Source: Datnioides undecimradiatus
Lineage: Eukaryota > Chordata > Actinopteri > Lobotiformes > Datnioididae
Direction of reading: 5' to 3'
Length of the DNA: 64,000 nt
NCBI GenBank assembly: GCA_008933995.1
Contig: WARS01002848.1
Span: 56,668-120,667, forward strand
Both the position numbers and the translations under genes were made by a program. The notes under the pieces are model-generated. The model was not told the DNA's origin. It saw only the letters and a program-made list of their open reading frames with translations, and searched no databases. This document shows positions 45,201 through 57,949 of this stretch, piece after piece (the first letter of the stretch is position 1; every line of letters begins with the position of its first letter).

Positions 45201-46600
45201 AGGGAGCTATGCTGGGACAGGAGAGAGCAGTGTTTAAAGTAATGCCGATGACTGGAAAAACAAAATCTACGCAAACTTTGTCTCTATGGTAACAGCTAAA
45301 TACACCAAAACATATTGTTGATTTTTTTTGGTGACTTTCGGTTTTTACAGTTTCACTATTAGAGATGATGGGAAGTTCCTAAAAAATATGAATTGTATTT
45401 GCATTGTGACCCCTTTGTATACCTCTGTGGGTTGTATCAGCTATACAAGTACTGTATGTGCCTGGGCACGGGTGTCACTTGCTGCTAAACTGCACTGGTG
45501 AGGGCAGAAGAGAGAACGACAGAGAAAACAGCGAAGCATTTCCGAGAATTGTTTAAAGTTGCATTCCATTGCATTACATTGGAGCAATTTCAGAATCAGT
45601 GGACGGTGGTGATTTTTTTTATTGAGCTTACATGTATTTTTTTTGGACAAAGCAAACTTTCTCAGAGACTCCTAACGTGTCTTGATGCAAGCTGTTTTTC
45701 AGAACATTATCATAGCTATTAAAAGCTATTAAAACATTTAGGCATATTGCAATGACACAGAATAACACATGCAAAAATGCAAATAGTACAGCAGAGGTGC
45801 AGACCTATCAGATGGTCATTCTGCACGTCTGCATAAACTATGTACTGTATAGAACTCATTCTTTGTAAGTAAATTCTTACGTGCTACCTTGCAAATGAGG
45901 GCAATTAAAATATTACTGGAATATTTGGAACGCCATCAAGTAAATTCACCCAAGAGCTGCACTTTTTTCGAGAGAAAATCATCGTACAATTTTCTGCACT
46001 GCAATTATTCAGACAGTTTAAGGTACTAGTTGCTCTGCAGATTAATATTTAACATGTCCAGCCTCTAATGAGCTTATTAATGATGCATCTCTGCGAGTCA
46101 AAAGGCAGTATATTAAGAAGTAAACTCCCCTTCAGCAAGCCACATTTAAATGCTGTTTCCACATAAAGCCATCTGTGTTAATGCAGCAGAACAACATATG
46201 TGACATACTGCTGTTTACTGAGTACTTCTACTGTACTTATACGGCTGATACCTTAAGTATTAGAAATAGAGATTAGAGATGAAGCAAAAGTATCTGAATG
46301 CTTCCTCCTGTGAGTAACTTCAGCAGACATATCAGCCCTATAAAACAAATATTCCTTCAAAATGCAGCTCCAATACTAAATTCCAATACTAAATTTCTTT
46401 TCCCTTTCAATACAGTGTGTTGATTTTGCACAGCCAGCATGTGGCATCCTTTTGAGTGCAGCGGTGAAGTTTGGATTAAGACTTATCCTGGACCCACAGA
46501 GCGGTGGTCTCCAGAGAAAGACGTTTTAGTCCAGAGCTGGGTTTAATTAATGTCTCTGAAAGCATCCCTGCATTTCAAAGTGTGTGCTTCCAACAGCGGG
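42240..46600. other. Non-coding stretch
   Basis: No coding family is recognised. A GCC/GCT-rich trinucleotide run lies at ~44,612-44,640 in a locally GC-richer segment. Positions ~45,990-46,120 are AT-rich with several TAAT sites. A poly-G run is near 42,676. Confidence 0.5.
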
Positions 46601-46611
46601 GATGTCCCACC

Positions 46612-49600
46612 TAGGGATGTCCCGATCAGGTTTTTTAGCCCTCCGATCCGAGTCTGATCATTTGATTTTGAGTATCTGCCGATACCGAGTCCCGATCCGA
46701 TACTTACATAATACATAAAAAAGAATAAAGAAGAGCGAAGAAACAGATCCGGGATGTTCCTTATTTTTTTTTTTATTTATCTCACCTTATTTTAAGAGTC
46801 AACAATTCAACAACTGTTTTAACATTCAGCACCTCAATTTAAAATACCCGGCAGGCATGTAAACAAATAAAAAAATAAAAAGTGCCACAGTGTTTTGAAA
46901 AGCCAAACACACAGTAAAGTGCTTTTAGGAACTGCACTCCTAACTCTTACTCATCTCACAGTAGTAAGTTTCACTGAAGGAAATGTATGTTTTTCTTAAT
47001 GAAAACCAACATCTCTACCTTGTCAGGTTTGAGCCTGTTTCTGTTCTCATCAAGGACGTTTGCAACGGCACTAAAAAGTCTCTCACTGTCCACAGAGCTG
47101 CAGGGGGCACTGAGATACTGGGTTGCAACAGCAGCCATAGAGGGAAACTGATTAGCACGTTCTTTCCAATATTGAAGTGGGTCGCTTTTCTTAGGGGTGT
47201 TTTTTTCTGAGAGGTAGGTCTGCACTTGAGTTTCTGCTGATGTGGTACTCACGGACCGTCTCTGTGACTGCCTCTCTTGTAAGAGTTCCTCAAAGGCGAT
47301 GTCCAGGCTGCTACATGGTTCACGATGTGGTGCCTTGCTCACTGGCTCTGCTGCAGCCTCATTTTCCTCTGGCACTGCACTGGCAGCCCTCCTCTCCTCT
47401 GTCGTCGCCACCTCCTGGATAAGATGTTCCTTTGCAAGCAACAGGTTAGCTGACTTTGTGAAAAAGCTAGAAACAGATACAATTAACAGACAATTAAAAA
47501 TAATAAGACCAGAGACACCACATAGCACAGCTCTTCAGTTAGGCAACTGCCTACACATGTACTCAATTAATAAACAATAAAAATGTAACCTTAGAACTAA
47601 ATGACCCAAAACTACATTAAAAAGGAAGTAAAAAATAAATTGGCTTAATACTGGTGTCTGGTGATGACTTCACTTTATATAAACATGATGTACAAAAGAC
47701 ATTTTAATTTTACTATACTTACCCATCTTTGTATCTGGGATCTAGAAGAGTGGCAATGTAGAAGAGTGGCTCAGTCTCAACATCAGCGAAGCGCTTCTCG
47801 ACTGCCTCCAGCAGAGTCCTCTTCATTGTTTTTATTCCCTGGTCATCATCATCCTCCCGAGACAGAACACGTCTGAGAACTAATGACTGAATGAATGACT
47901 TAGTGAATTCATGGGATTATAGTTTGTTTCAAACAACATCAATACATGTTACAGTATAAAACAATAAATAAAAATACAAATTACCTGTTATGGCAGGGAT
48001 CACATCAGCTGCAGTTGCAGTGTCCCTGCTCATATCCCTGGTCAGCTCTTCAAAGGGGGATAGCACATCAGCAGTCTTATTCATCAGCTCCCACTGGTGA
48101 GCTGTCAGTGTTGCTGGTAGACTGCGCTCAGCTGCAAAGACACTAAGAGCACGTTTTTGTTCCAGTAGGCTCTGCAGCATGTAGAGGCTGCTGTTCCATC
48201 GTGTCTGCACATAAGAGAACATGATTCACTTTATTTTTGTGCAAATTAGGTGCAGAGCACATAATGTATTAGTGGCTTACTAAATCAAGTGTATGGGAAA
48301 TAGCCTAATAATAAAATAGAAATACATTAAAGGATGCTGAGAGAGGAATCTCACCTGTACATCTTGCTGTAGGCGCTTAATATCCATGTTTAGGTCCATC
48401 TGTATGTCTTCTAGTCGAGAGTAGGCCAACGGGGAGTGTTTAAAGTGGCCTACAATCTTCCTTGCGTTGGCCAGGGTCTCGGTCACGCTGCGCTGAGACA
48501 GCAGGCCCTCATGCACACAGAGTTGACAGGAATGGGCGATACAGCCCACACTTGGCACCCCCATATCCCTCATAGCTTTCTTCATATTTGCCGCGCAAAA
48601 TTACGTGGACCCATTGCTTGTCAATTCCCCAGTTGTTTAGCATCTTTTCCATCGATTGCTGGATGCGTTCTGTGGTGTGCGATCCGCGAAATTCCTGGAC
48701 ATGTAGGGTAGCACGACATAAAACAAAACTTGAGTCAATTCATTGTGCGGTAAGGCTTAGTAGAGACATGGGTGCCACGGATGAATTCCAGATGTCTGTG
48801 GTGAACGAAACATGGGGTACATCTGATAACAGGACATGTAGTTTGTCAGAAATCTTCTTATAAAGAGCTGGCAGAGCTTTCTCGGTGAAATAGTGGCGAG
48901 ATGGCACTTCAAATCGAGGTTCGACGTGCTCCATAAGCATAAGAAATCCAGGGTTCTCTACAAAGGCGAATGGTAGGTCACTCATTGCGATCATTTGTGC
49001 TATCTTGGCTGTGGTCTCCTGCGCCTTCGCGCTGTCAAGGGGCATTTTTTCTCTCCTTTTCAAACTCTCCTGCAGCGTGAGCTGACTCGTCTTCGGCTGG
49101 GTTGCCTGTAACTCGCTGTATTGTGTCGGGTGTTTGTTTTTGAGGTGCCGTATCAGGTTTGTTGTGTTAAATGTAGCCCTTTCCTTTCCACCTCTTGCAA
49201 TCCCAAGTTTACGTATCTCACAGTTTGCTATGGCAATGTTGTTGTCATCAACTTTATAGTATTTCCAGACTGCAGACATACTCGCCAAACATTATAGCCA
49301 TAAACATCTCTTCTTATCTCCTCTCTGTACTCGCGCTTTGCGCTTCGAGCTGCCTGCTTCCGTGCAGGCATTTAACCAATAGCGTGTCTGCATCAAAGTG
49401 ACGTCATGCCGCACACGTTGATATTTCTGTGTGGAGTCTCACTCTGTGCCACCGCATAACTATAGATCTCATCTAGGATATGTTAAAAAAATAATAAGAA
49501 TATATATACATATATATCCGATCCTGATCGGGAGGTAACGTCCGATTCCAATCGAGTCCGAAACCACGTGATCGGGGCCGATTTCCGATCACGTGATCGG

Positions 49601-49615
49601 ATCGGGACATCCCTA
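46612..49615 (-). mobile_element. hAT-superfamily DNA transposon with BED-finger transposase
   Basis: Both ends carry the same 16-bp terminal inverted repeat TAGGGATGTCCCGATC (46612 inward; 49615 inward on the minus strand), followed by subterminal CCGATC-type repeats. The flanks are GTCCCACC (46604-46611) and GTCTCACC (49616-49623), an 8-bp duplication with one mismatch, diagnostic for hAT. The 3004-bp interior encodes a ZBED-type transposase in exons on the minus strand. Confidence 0.93.
46971..49288 (-). pseudogene. hAT transposase (ZBED-like), multi-exon, disabled
   Basis: The first block (49288-48740) has a BED finger (FNTTNLIRHLKNKHP), but the first cysteine pair reads CEIR instead of C-x2-C. 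It ends with the catalytic-Asp block FTTDIWNSS (~48,790). The next block (48585-48350) has GCIAHSCQLCVHEGLL. Between them the family's D-N-A-x-N motif is missing and the frame shifts at ~48,590. Further blocks: 48222-48000 (TRWNSSLYMLQSLLEQ), 47890-47727 (RFADVETEPLFYIATLLDPR, with a GTAAGT donor) and 47528-46971, which ends in the hAT dimerisation region (YLSAPCSSVDSERLFSA). The lost Asp motif and frameshift should make the enzyme inactive. Confidence 0.85.
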
Positions 49616-49969
49616 GTCTCACCTATCTACCTCAGAAAGCCAAATGAAAGCGTGGCACATCAAATGCACCTACAGCACAAGCGTGCGTCTTCTTTTGATG
49701 GGACACGGTACGCCTCAAAGAGAATGCCTCTCCGGATCATAAGGAATTCTTTTTCCGATCCGACTCCTCTCACATGTTTAGGTCCTCCTCATGTTTGATA
49801 CATGACAGAGGTTGTAGAATATTTATCCTTTCCTTTAACTTCCTCCATCAAACCACACCATCAACAGAACAAGGTGGATCGCGGTTAAAGCAACACTCAC
49901 TACATCACAAAGATGATTTCCTGTGGGCATGTTTTAGTCTTCTGGTCGTACAACATTCTAATTGTCTAC

Positions 49970-50661
49970 TGTTGAGTTCTCCTCACTGAACTCGCGTGTT
50001 TGTTTGATGAAGGATGCAGGAGTCGCTTCCAAGTTAAATCACCAAGTCGTTTATTTGTCTTCTAACAGCGAAAGGTGCATAAGAAAAAGAGATCGTTTAG
50101 AGAGCTCCGGACCAGACTACGTTTCCCTGACAGACAGACAGTCACAGCATCAGTTCACGAAGTCTGATGCTCTATCTTTCCCTGGTCCGTGTTTTATTAC
50201 CGTTACACATAGGAAGTAAAATGTGCGTGTAATTGTTTCTCATTGGCTGCAGGTCTGGGCACTCCTTCTCGCAGGTGTCCTCCTCTTGTAATCTGACTCC
50301 GCTCTCGTGGTCAGCATCAGCCATCAATAGCTCCTGTTTTCTGTGTAAAACAAAGAATACAATACCGCATATTCTCACACCAAAAACTATCTTCTGCCTC
50401 CGTGGTGCCCTTCTGCCTAATCAGGCAGTAACTGTCTCTGAAGGCCACAGGTGTAGATCTTACAATGAATGGAGTTGTTCTTTGGCCCCTGCAATACATC
50501 CTCATCTCATTCTGATATCTCTGTCGACGCTCTTTTCCCATGTGAATGTGCTACTCTAAGCGTCAAAGCAGTGTGGCTCTCATATCTGCTGTGATTAAGA
50601 ATTGCAAGCATGTGCACATCAGCTTCTCTGTACATGAACAATGTAGCAGTGTATCCCAACA
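49970..50661 (-). repeat. ERV2-family solo LTR, complete
   Basis: The 692-bp LTR has TGTTGAG.../...CCCAACA ends (reading TGTTGGGATAC... on the minus strand) and is flanked by the 4-bp duplication CTAC (49966-49969 and 50662-50665). It supplies the full-length reference for the partial copies at 25.75 and 31.3 kb. AATAAA lies on the minus strand near 50,053. Confidence 0.92.
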
Positions 50662-50665
50662 CTAC

Positions 50666-52550
50666 CTCACTGTCCATTTTCTATTTTCTATGCAAGTGTC
50701 TGTACATAGTCTGACAAACTTTACTGCTTTTATTATTTATCATTTATTCATTTACTATTGTAACTGACAAAGCACTACAACATGCTTCCACCAGGTTGCA
50801 TACGCTAGCATGAGGATGGAGTGCTGTGTACGACATCTTCGTCAAAATCACTGTTCTGTATTAACACAAACATCAGCGTTAACTCGTATAACCTGACTAA
50901 AACAGTCTCTTTTAATAAATGCATAAAACACTATTTGTATAGAAAACAAAATGCTCAACTTGACCATAAACTCTTCACACAGACGTGAGCAGCAGGCTGC
51001 TCCGGTTCAGCTGTTGTGCTCGCACTAATGTCCAGAGGATGACATAATTTTGCAGAGCGATTGGCTTATCCCGTGACTTTAGCTGGTTTCAAGCCATGCG
51101 GAGCGTGCGTGTGGACAGGTAGCATTAGCGTCCATCAGTGTGGGATTCAGTGTAGCTTTAGCTTTGCTTCCCTTGTTTCCTTTTGATAGGGTCACTGGCT
51201 GGAAGTCCGATTTAGATCTAATGGCAAAAGTTGAATAAATCGGAACTGATCCCCCTGTGACCCGTTAACCTCCCCTGCTGTCATTCACAACAGCAGTACC
51301 TCAAGCTGATTAGCTGCCTTACACTGAAGGTTGGCTGCTTGCTGTGAAGGGGGAACTAAGACCGGTGATTTAAATCTAAAATTCATTCCCCCGGTTAAGT
51401 GTTTTCCTGCACCCAGATGTGTAAATGAGCAGTAGTTTGTTAGCACATTAGCAACTTTATAAGGTGATAATATGTCAATGTTGTCTTTTAAGCTTGTGCT
51501 GCGATCTTATTTATAATATTCCCTGGTTCAAAATCTCGCAAATTAGACATGTAGGCTATATCTGGAAAGTGGCATAAACTAAACCCAAAGAAGATTCGAA
51601 GATTATATCGACATTAATTATATCAAGAAAAAAAAGAAAACAAGCTCATTTTTCATCTTTAAACAGCAGCTCCCTTGTTATCTTGTCAGCGGATGTGCCA
51701 TTACCATTAACTTGCACGCAGGGAAATATGAAGGAGCAAACAATGAACATGACAAAATGTGAAATTCCCCAGCCTCTCTCAAGCTCTCATTTCCCTGGCA
51801 GCTGCCGGGTGAGTGGGAAAGACAGATCCTCTATCAACAGCCTTTGGGAGGAGGGTTGCACAATTTTTTTTTCCCAGGCTATTCATCTACATTCAGTCAG
51901 CCTAAGTCATGTAGAGGCTTTATCCCTCCAGAATGTATCTAAGATACAAAAAATAAATAAATAAATAAATAAAAATGAAAAGCTCTGACTGTGTAGTCAA
52001 TTTAATCTCGAGTGTGGAAACCATTAAAAGCAACCTGGAGCGAATTATGCCCCGAATGAATTACCTCAACCCTTGATTGTGGGGAGAGCTGTTGTGTGCG
52101 GGTCACCTGTCATGCTGACATACTCCCGTGCTCCATCACGGCAGCAATGATCCCCGTAGCTGCTACAGTTGAGTCGCAGGCGAGCAATCTCCAATTTCAT
52201 CCAGATTTGACTATATCTTTACAAGTGGTGAGCAGAGCTCCATCATCTTACAAATTGCCAGAGTTGAGGTCTATGATTTGAAATCTAAAGACTGATGGAC
52301 TTGATTTCACGTGCCGTTCTTACACTGCAGTGTTCGGAGCAGGATACAAGGGCTTCTCAATAACACTACAGTCTAGTACAGTACAGTACATGCATGTGAA
52401 AAACCGAGTCAAGTGGGCCACTTTCTCATAGCTGTGCCGCTCAGTTTAGAGATAATACTCCAAATCTGTGTTGTCTTTGAAATTAGTGACATATCAGGTG
52501 CTTAACTCTCAGATGTTGTAGTACAGCATGGGCTTCCCAGGGATCACCTG
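50666..52550. other. Non-coding stretch
   Basis: No gene recognised. An (AAAT)n microsatellite is at 51948-51974. Confidence 0.6.
51948..51974. repeat. (AAAT)n microsatellite
   Basis: About six tetranucleotide units. Confidence 0.9.
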
Positions 52551-52554
52551 TCAG

Positions 52555-53115
52555 TCAAACAGCACTGTACTGTCTCCCTCTTTCCTGGGATTCCTGTTGA
52601 GGGAGTTTGGGTTCTGTAGCTGGGGCTGTTAGCTTTATCTGACCAGATATAGCAGTTGCTGGGGTTAACATCTTAATTCCTCCACAGTGAAATACATAGA
52701 AGTTGGAATTATCACTTCCTGTGTGGTGGACGATTTTCACCCCAGGTGATATACTGTCACGGCAGTGCAAGGACCCATCTCCAGACTGCAATAATGTTCT
52801 ATTAGTGACTGTGTGAGCTTTCCATAATTTCAGCTGCACCTCATGGGATTCCACATAAAAACAGCCCAGTCGGTTTTTATGTGGAATCCAGTCCAACACT
52901 AATTTCACATCTCGGAGTCGGTTTACCTCTCATGAGGAGATTTGCCAATGAAGCATTCGTGGTGATTCTAAGCAATAAGACGATAGGTCATTAATAAATA
53001 ATGCTATTGGATAGATTAGATCAGCTGACATAAACAGCTGATATCCATTAAGGTGGATAAATGAGAATCCTTGCTTATTTGGACAAGCCTTGCTAATTTG
53101 AGAAATACATTCCAT
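52555..53115 (-). pseudogene. Unrecognised open tract with a single stop
   Basis: One minus-strand frame is open from 53115 to 52555, about 187 codons, except for one TGA near 52,932. The downstream part (SGDGSLHCRDSISPGVKIVH, NSNFYVFHCGG and a Thr/Pro-rich end) looks protein-like, with β-rich character and balanced composition. I do not recognise the family and see no start, splice site or promoter. A same-strand frame lies at 53589-53305. It may be the remnant of an element gene, or chance. Confidence 0.25.
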
Positions 53116-53960
53116 GACTATGTGCTGAATACTATACTATACTGAATACTATAATGCTGAACTAGCCTGCTCCGTGGCAGGCTAACTAACACGTAGCGAA
53201 CCTGAGCCTCCCCCAGCCCCACGTGTGACTCTCAAGCTGAGTGGCTGGATGCTACTCAAAAGCAAGAGAGTTGAAGTCATAGTCTAACCTACAACCATTT
53301 TAATCTACAAAGGATTGAACCATGTTCTTTTTACCATACAACCAAACATTTTATACAACTGGTGATTCATCCCAGCCCATCGAACTTTTACTTCCAGACC
53401 AAGGGGTGATGAAAATAGTTCCTTCCTCACTGAAAGATTCTGGATTAGCTTCTCTACTAGGGAGTAAAAATCTGGATTATTCTCTTCTCCTGTGATCCCA
53501 TAGACTATATGAAAGTACAATCCTATATAACTCAAGTTGGCGAGCCATACAAGATCTTTGAATGTGAAATTCACTTTAACTTTAACCACACTGCTGTCTG
53601 ATGCTGCCCATCAGACAGCTCAACATTTCATAAGAAATGTTGTCATGCTTTGGAGGAAACGGCAATCTGTTAATAAACACAACTTCCTTAGCAGGAATCA
53701 TTAATATTTGACCAGATTGTATGATGCATCATTCCACATTTAACCTACAATATGCATGTGTTAAGATGAAGTAAACAACTTAGATAACTGACATCTGAAG
53801 ACTTCTGCATCAATCAAACCAGCATCGGTTTTCCTTGGATGGTTTCCTGCAACAAATGTCACACAGTACTTGTGAATTCATACGGGATAATCACGTTTTC
53901 AATCAAGAGGATCATGAACATTGAAAAAAAGTTAATTGTTGAAATAAAGTTGGGCAGATG
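53116..53960. other. Non-coding stretch
   Basis: It contains a 94-codon minus-strand open frame (53589-53305) with no recognised motif; otherwise nothing is seen. Confidence 0.5.
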
Positions 53961-53964
53961 AATG

Positions 53965-54445
53965 TGAAAACAGACACTGGAGGAACAAGGAAAGAAGGAG
54001 GAGCAGGAATGGAGCCACGGAGCAGTGATAGCTGAACAGCGTACTGTAAAAAGGGTTTAGGCTTGTGGGTAGTTAAGGCAGGCAGGGTCAAAACCAGGTA
54101 TTTGGTCCAAAACATGCAGAGAAAACCAAAAGGAGCAGGTGGAAACAACGTTCATAAATCAGGTAAAAATCCACAAAAAAACATAAATCCAAACGTGAGG
54201 GAACACGAGGGAGCACAGGGGAAAATGCAAGGAAAAATGGGGAATGTGGGAACATGAATAACGATCCAGTAGAGAATAAAGGAAGTGGCAAAACATATAT
54301 AGACTGGGGAGGGCAAGCAAACAACACACAGATGTAACCAATGGACTAATTAAACACAGGAAACAAGTAAATGGAGGCATAAGAGGGAAGAACTTTTGAA
54401 AATAAAACAGGAAGTAAGCAAAAGCACAAACACACACCAGGCTCA
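53965..54445 (-). repeat. Diverged LTR-like repeat, sister of the 21.1-kb copy
   Basis: It shares with 21,107-21,595 the blocks TTAAGGCAGGCAGGGTCA, TTTGGTCCAAAACATGCA, AACATATATAGACTGGG (TATA on the minus strand), ACCAATGGACTAAT and AAAATAAAACAGGAAGTAA. Both termini are eroded and no target duplication is visible. Confidence 0.55.
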
Positions 54446-54449
54446 TCTC

Positions 54450-55535
54450 TGTCTCTGCTCTTACTCATAAAGTACTAAATTATTCAAGTATATTTGATTT
54501 CACTGTTTATGATGATGCTGTCTTTCATTGCTACAATAAAGCACGCTGATAATAAGATATGAAGTATAATATTTGTGGTCAGACAATCAGACAGGTTGCA
54601 AGTACAAATAAGAAATACCAAGATACACAAGACCCAGAGAGAGCCTGAGGTTGCTTTGTAAAAACCAAATCTTTTATTTATAAAAACCTAAAGACTTCCT
54701 CATTTTATTCAATAATGCCTAAAAGGCCCAATTGAAACAAAAATAAAATGGCCAAAAAGGGGCAGTAAACTACCAGAGTAAATCAATTAAGAGCCGAGTT
54801 TGGGTTAGAATGGCTTCTGTCAGGACATAGTTTAAGAACACCATTAAAAAGTATTGATTAAAACAGACATAATCTAATTATGGAACACACACCATCCACA
54901 TCTAATCAAGATATGTTACAACACTCCAGGACTACCTGCACATATAGACCCCATCTGAACAATTGCTTCACATTCACCAGCAACATATTCTATCTAATTT
55001 TCCCCACAATATCCACTCTCTGCAAATAAATTGTGCTCATTATTGCGATTTTGCAAGTCAAGTCACTTGGTAGAGGTCGAGCAGGGACCGGGTTGAACAT
55101 GAACCAGACTAAGTCATCTTCAGCCATGCTAGCAGCTCTGAGACTGTACTTCCTTTGAGCTAAATGCTAATCAGTACGCTGACAGGGTAACAGTGCCGAC
55201 ATGCTGCTGTTTTGCAGGTATTAGCAGTTACCATACTGAGCATTAGATTTTTGTTCATTTAGTGTAAAAATAACACTGGGTTACAAAAAAAAATTTTTTG
55301 TAAGTTGTCTATGTTTTTTCAACTGAATTAGGACCATTTTGCACCGCTGAATCCAAAAATGACATCCATTTTTCTCAATCAGGTCAGGTTTTTATGCTAA
55401 TTTGATTTTGAAAAATCCGATCTTCTGACTAAATTGATTACATTTTTGTGACATTATCAGTTGATTTTCGTTAATATTTCTCATCCAAAAAAGGTTTTGG
55501 TCCTGTAGCTCATCACAGTGAGCTACCTGTAGCTC
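54450..55535. other. Non-coding stretch
   Basis: Nothing certain. Positions ~55,260-55,530 (TTTTGCACCGCTGAATCC and following) look like the untranslated 3' part of the element whose protein fragment lies at 55,536-55,862. Confidence 0.45.
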
Positions 55536-55862
55536 CTAACCTGTAGGAGGAGGAACTACACGACATGCTGATTCAAGATCAGGATACTTGAGGCTGCTTC
55601 GGTTCTTTCTGTTGATCCCAGTCACATCAATAGCGCAGAAGTAGCAGTCAGTGACATGGTTTGTCGGCTCCCTCCAAACCATGGGAATTCCAAACTTCAG
55701 ACAACTCTTCTTGCCTTTGGTCCACTGACGCAGATACTCGGTGCATGACTTGCATACCATGTGTGGCGCCCAAGCTTTATCCTGGTCACCAAGTTTAATA
55801 TCAAAATAAGCATGGTAAGCACGCTTTATGAAACTTGTGTTGCTTATTTTTGCAAGATCTTC
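55536..55862 (-). pseudogene. Fragment of an uncharacterised transposon-type protein with Cys/His pairs
   Basis: Minus-strand frame: SNTSFIKRAYHAYFDIKLGD, then HMVCKSCTEYLRQWTKGKKS, FGIPMVWREPTNHVTDCYFC and RYP-like KYPDLESACR. The spacing H-x2-C-x2-C ... H-x4-C-x2-C suggests zinc binding. The same W-R-E-P...C-Y-F-C arrangement recurs in repeat-derived proteins of fish and arthropods. The frame is closed upstream by a stop at ~55,868, so only part is left. Function unknown. Confidence 0.5.
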
Positions 55863-56626
55863 TAGTCAAAGCCATTTCATTCACTTGTAATATAAAAAAA
55901 ACAATTAGTCATAAGTTGGCACATGCAAAATCTTCAGAATTCGTTTATTGCAAGAAATATAAAAGAATTTTGCATCATATGACGTGAAAATACCCGTACA
56001 TGTAAACAAAAACGTCAAAAAACAAATATGTAGCTAAGTTCAGAAAGTTGACCAATGTGATTGACCAATGTGATTTTTTGATTCAGCACATCAAAATTAT
56101 CCTAAATCAGCTAAAAAAACTTAAACAATAAATTTGGTGTTGACCAGTGTAATCAATGCTATTAACAAAAAAAGATTATTAAACACATCAGCCACCTACA
56201 GCTGCATATTTGGAGAGAATAATGACACATGCTTCCACTCAATGCTGCCCCCTGTTGTACCAGAGGCCTGAAAAGTAGATAACACCAAAAACTGTAAAAC
56301 ATGATATATATTCCTAGAGCTCTGGTAAACAAAGGCGGCATCCAGGCACTAACTGGATGCAAAACAGATTTGCAATAAGGGTTCTATTTGTCTGAGATAA
56401 TGGTGGATGCACTGTACTTATACAGTGAAGTAGACATGGCCATTTGGATGAGTTTTGCTGCTGACTTCCTTTTGGTGATGTTGTGCAACGTGCACACTCA
56501 CAAATTTCTGTGATTAACTTGAGAGAGATGCCATTAAATCAAACTGAATGGCACTAAAAGGGACTGTGGAACTACACGGGTATCAGTGGCAGAACATGCT
56601 AGGCTTACAAAACACCCTGTAGCTCT

Positions 56627-57041
56627 TGTGACCCCTGCTGTTATTATCCTGCCTTTCTATTTCCATGCATTGCATTTCATTGTTGGTCAGGATGTAGATT
56701 AGCACCTCCTGGTGACACCTGGGCCTGGTGTTCTCAGCCTATAAAAGCTTGTTACTCTTGCTCTCTCTTGGTTTCATTGGCTTTGCCTCTCACTCCTAAT
56801 CCCTCATCTGTCCTGCAGGCACATTGCTGGTCATGTGAGGATGACAGCGTTACCTCAGGATCTTCTTTGCTGTGCACACTGCAGCATGCACACACTCTCC
56901 TCCCTCATGCACACCTTACACCACTAATTCCAACCAACACCTCATTAACTCATTTGCTTTTGTTAAATAAATCACTTTGGTTAAACCGTCGAAATGGTGC
57001 GTCTCCCACATTTGTCATGGCCCGAGTGCCAGGTTGTGACA
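56627..57041 (+). repeat. LTR-like repeat
   Basis: Ends are TGTGACCCC... and ...GGTTGTGACA, with a TATA box CCTATAAAAGC near 56,740, AATAAA near 56,965 and about 75 bases to the end, the U3-R-U5 plan of a gypsy-like LTR. No clear target duplication; left end uncertain. Confidence 0.5.
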
Positions 57042-57940
57042 CTATTAATACAAGACTTGTAAGGCCAGCGGGGTGCCCGCAGCACATTATTTTCTGTTGG
57101 ACCTCATAGCAGATTCAACCAGCCATGAGCAACACTTTTTGACAGTTTCCTATTTTACAAGCAAACGAATCCATGCAGCGGCAAAATCCAGCCGCGGTAA
57201 ATTTAGACTCGCATGAGAAATGTGAGGTGAGTGTTGTGGTTCAGTCTTAACGAGGGCCCCGGCTCCGCTCTGCACCAGTCTGATCTGCATAACCATCTGT
57301 AAACCCACGTTGTTTGGGGAATGACTTTTGTATGCCTTGGCCAAATGCTGCTAGATTTCCTGATCTCCATATTGATTTATGCCTGGGGTGAGCAGGTTAA
57401 TTAAATGTGAATGGCATGGTAGCAACATTATATTTAGCACGGAGTAAAGGCAAAACCGAAATGTATTTTGTATCTGCCTCCTGGACTGATCTTTATTACT
57501 CAACAGCTCACTGAGTTTTTTGCCTCTCAGTGGGTCACAAAGTGTGAAATCTGTGTTCTCACATTTTTGACAAATCATCTGACAGCAAGAGTGCAAAAAA
57601 GAATTAGAGCTCTCTTGTATCGGAGAAGGTGGGATGGTGGCTTTTTTAAAAAGAAAATGATTTATGGATTTGAATCTGCAGGTGTTCACGTGCTTTCAGT
57701 TAATCAGCGAGATTCTAACTTATCAGTTTGATTTATGGTGCATGTGACTGCTGGGCCCAGTTCTTTGTTTGTGGATAACTGGGTTAGCTTGAATTGATTG
57801 TTAATTTGAAAACATTTGGACGGGTTTGTAAAAATTGTCTTTAGGTAATTTAATAACTTGCTTCCTGTGACATGGAGGCAGTTAGATGTCACAGACCAAA
57901 ATCTAAAAACATGATTCCAAAAAAGCAGGAAATACCTAAA
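57042..57940. other. Non-coding stretch
   Basis: Short frames only; nothing recognised. Confidence 0.5.
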
Positions 57941-57949
57941 TCCACATAG

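Noticed and set aside
49500-49615. Palindromic GATCACGTGATC-type motifs suggestive of an operator or E-box cluster
   Set aside because: They are subterminal repeats of the hAT element, next to its terminal inverted repeat.
56627-57041. Target duplication for the LTR-like repeat
   Set aside because: GCTCT on the left and CTATT on the right do not match, so the limits were kept tentative and it was not called a confirmed solo LTR.
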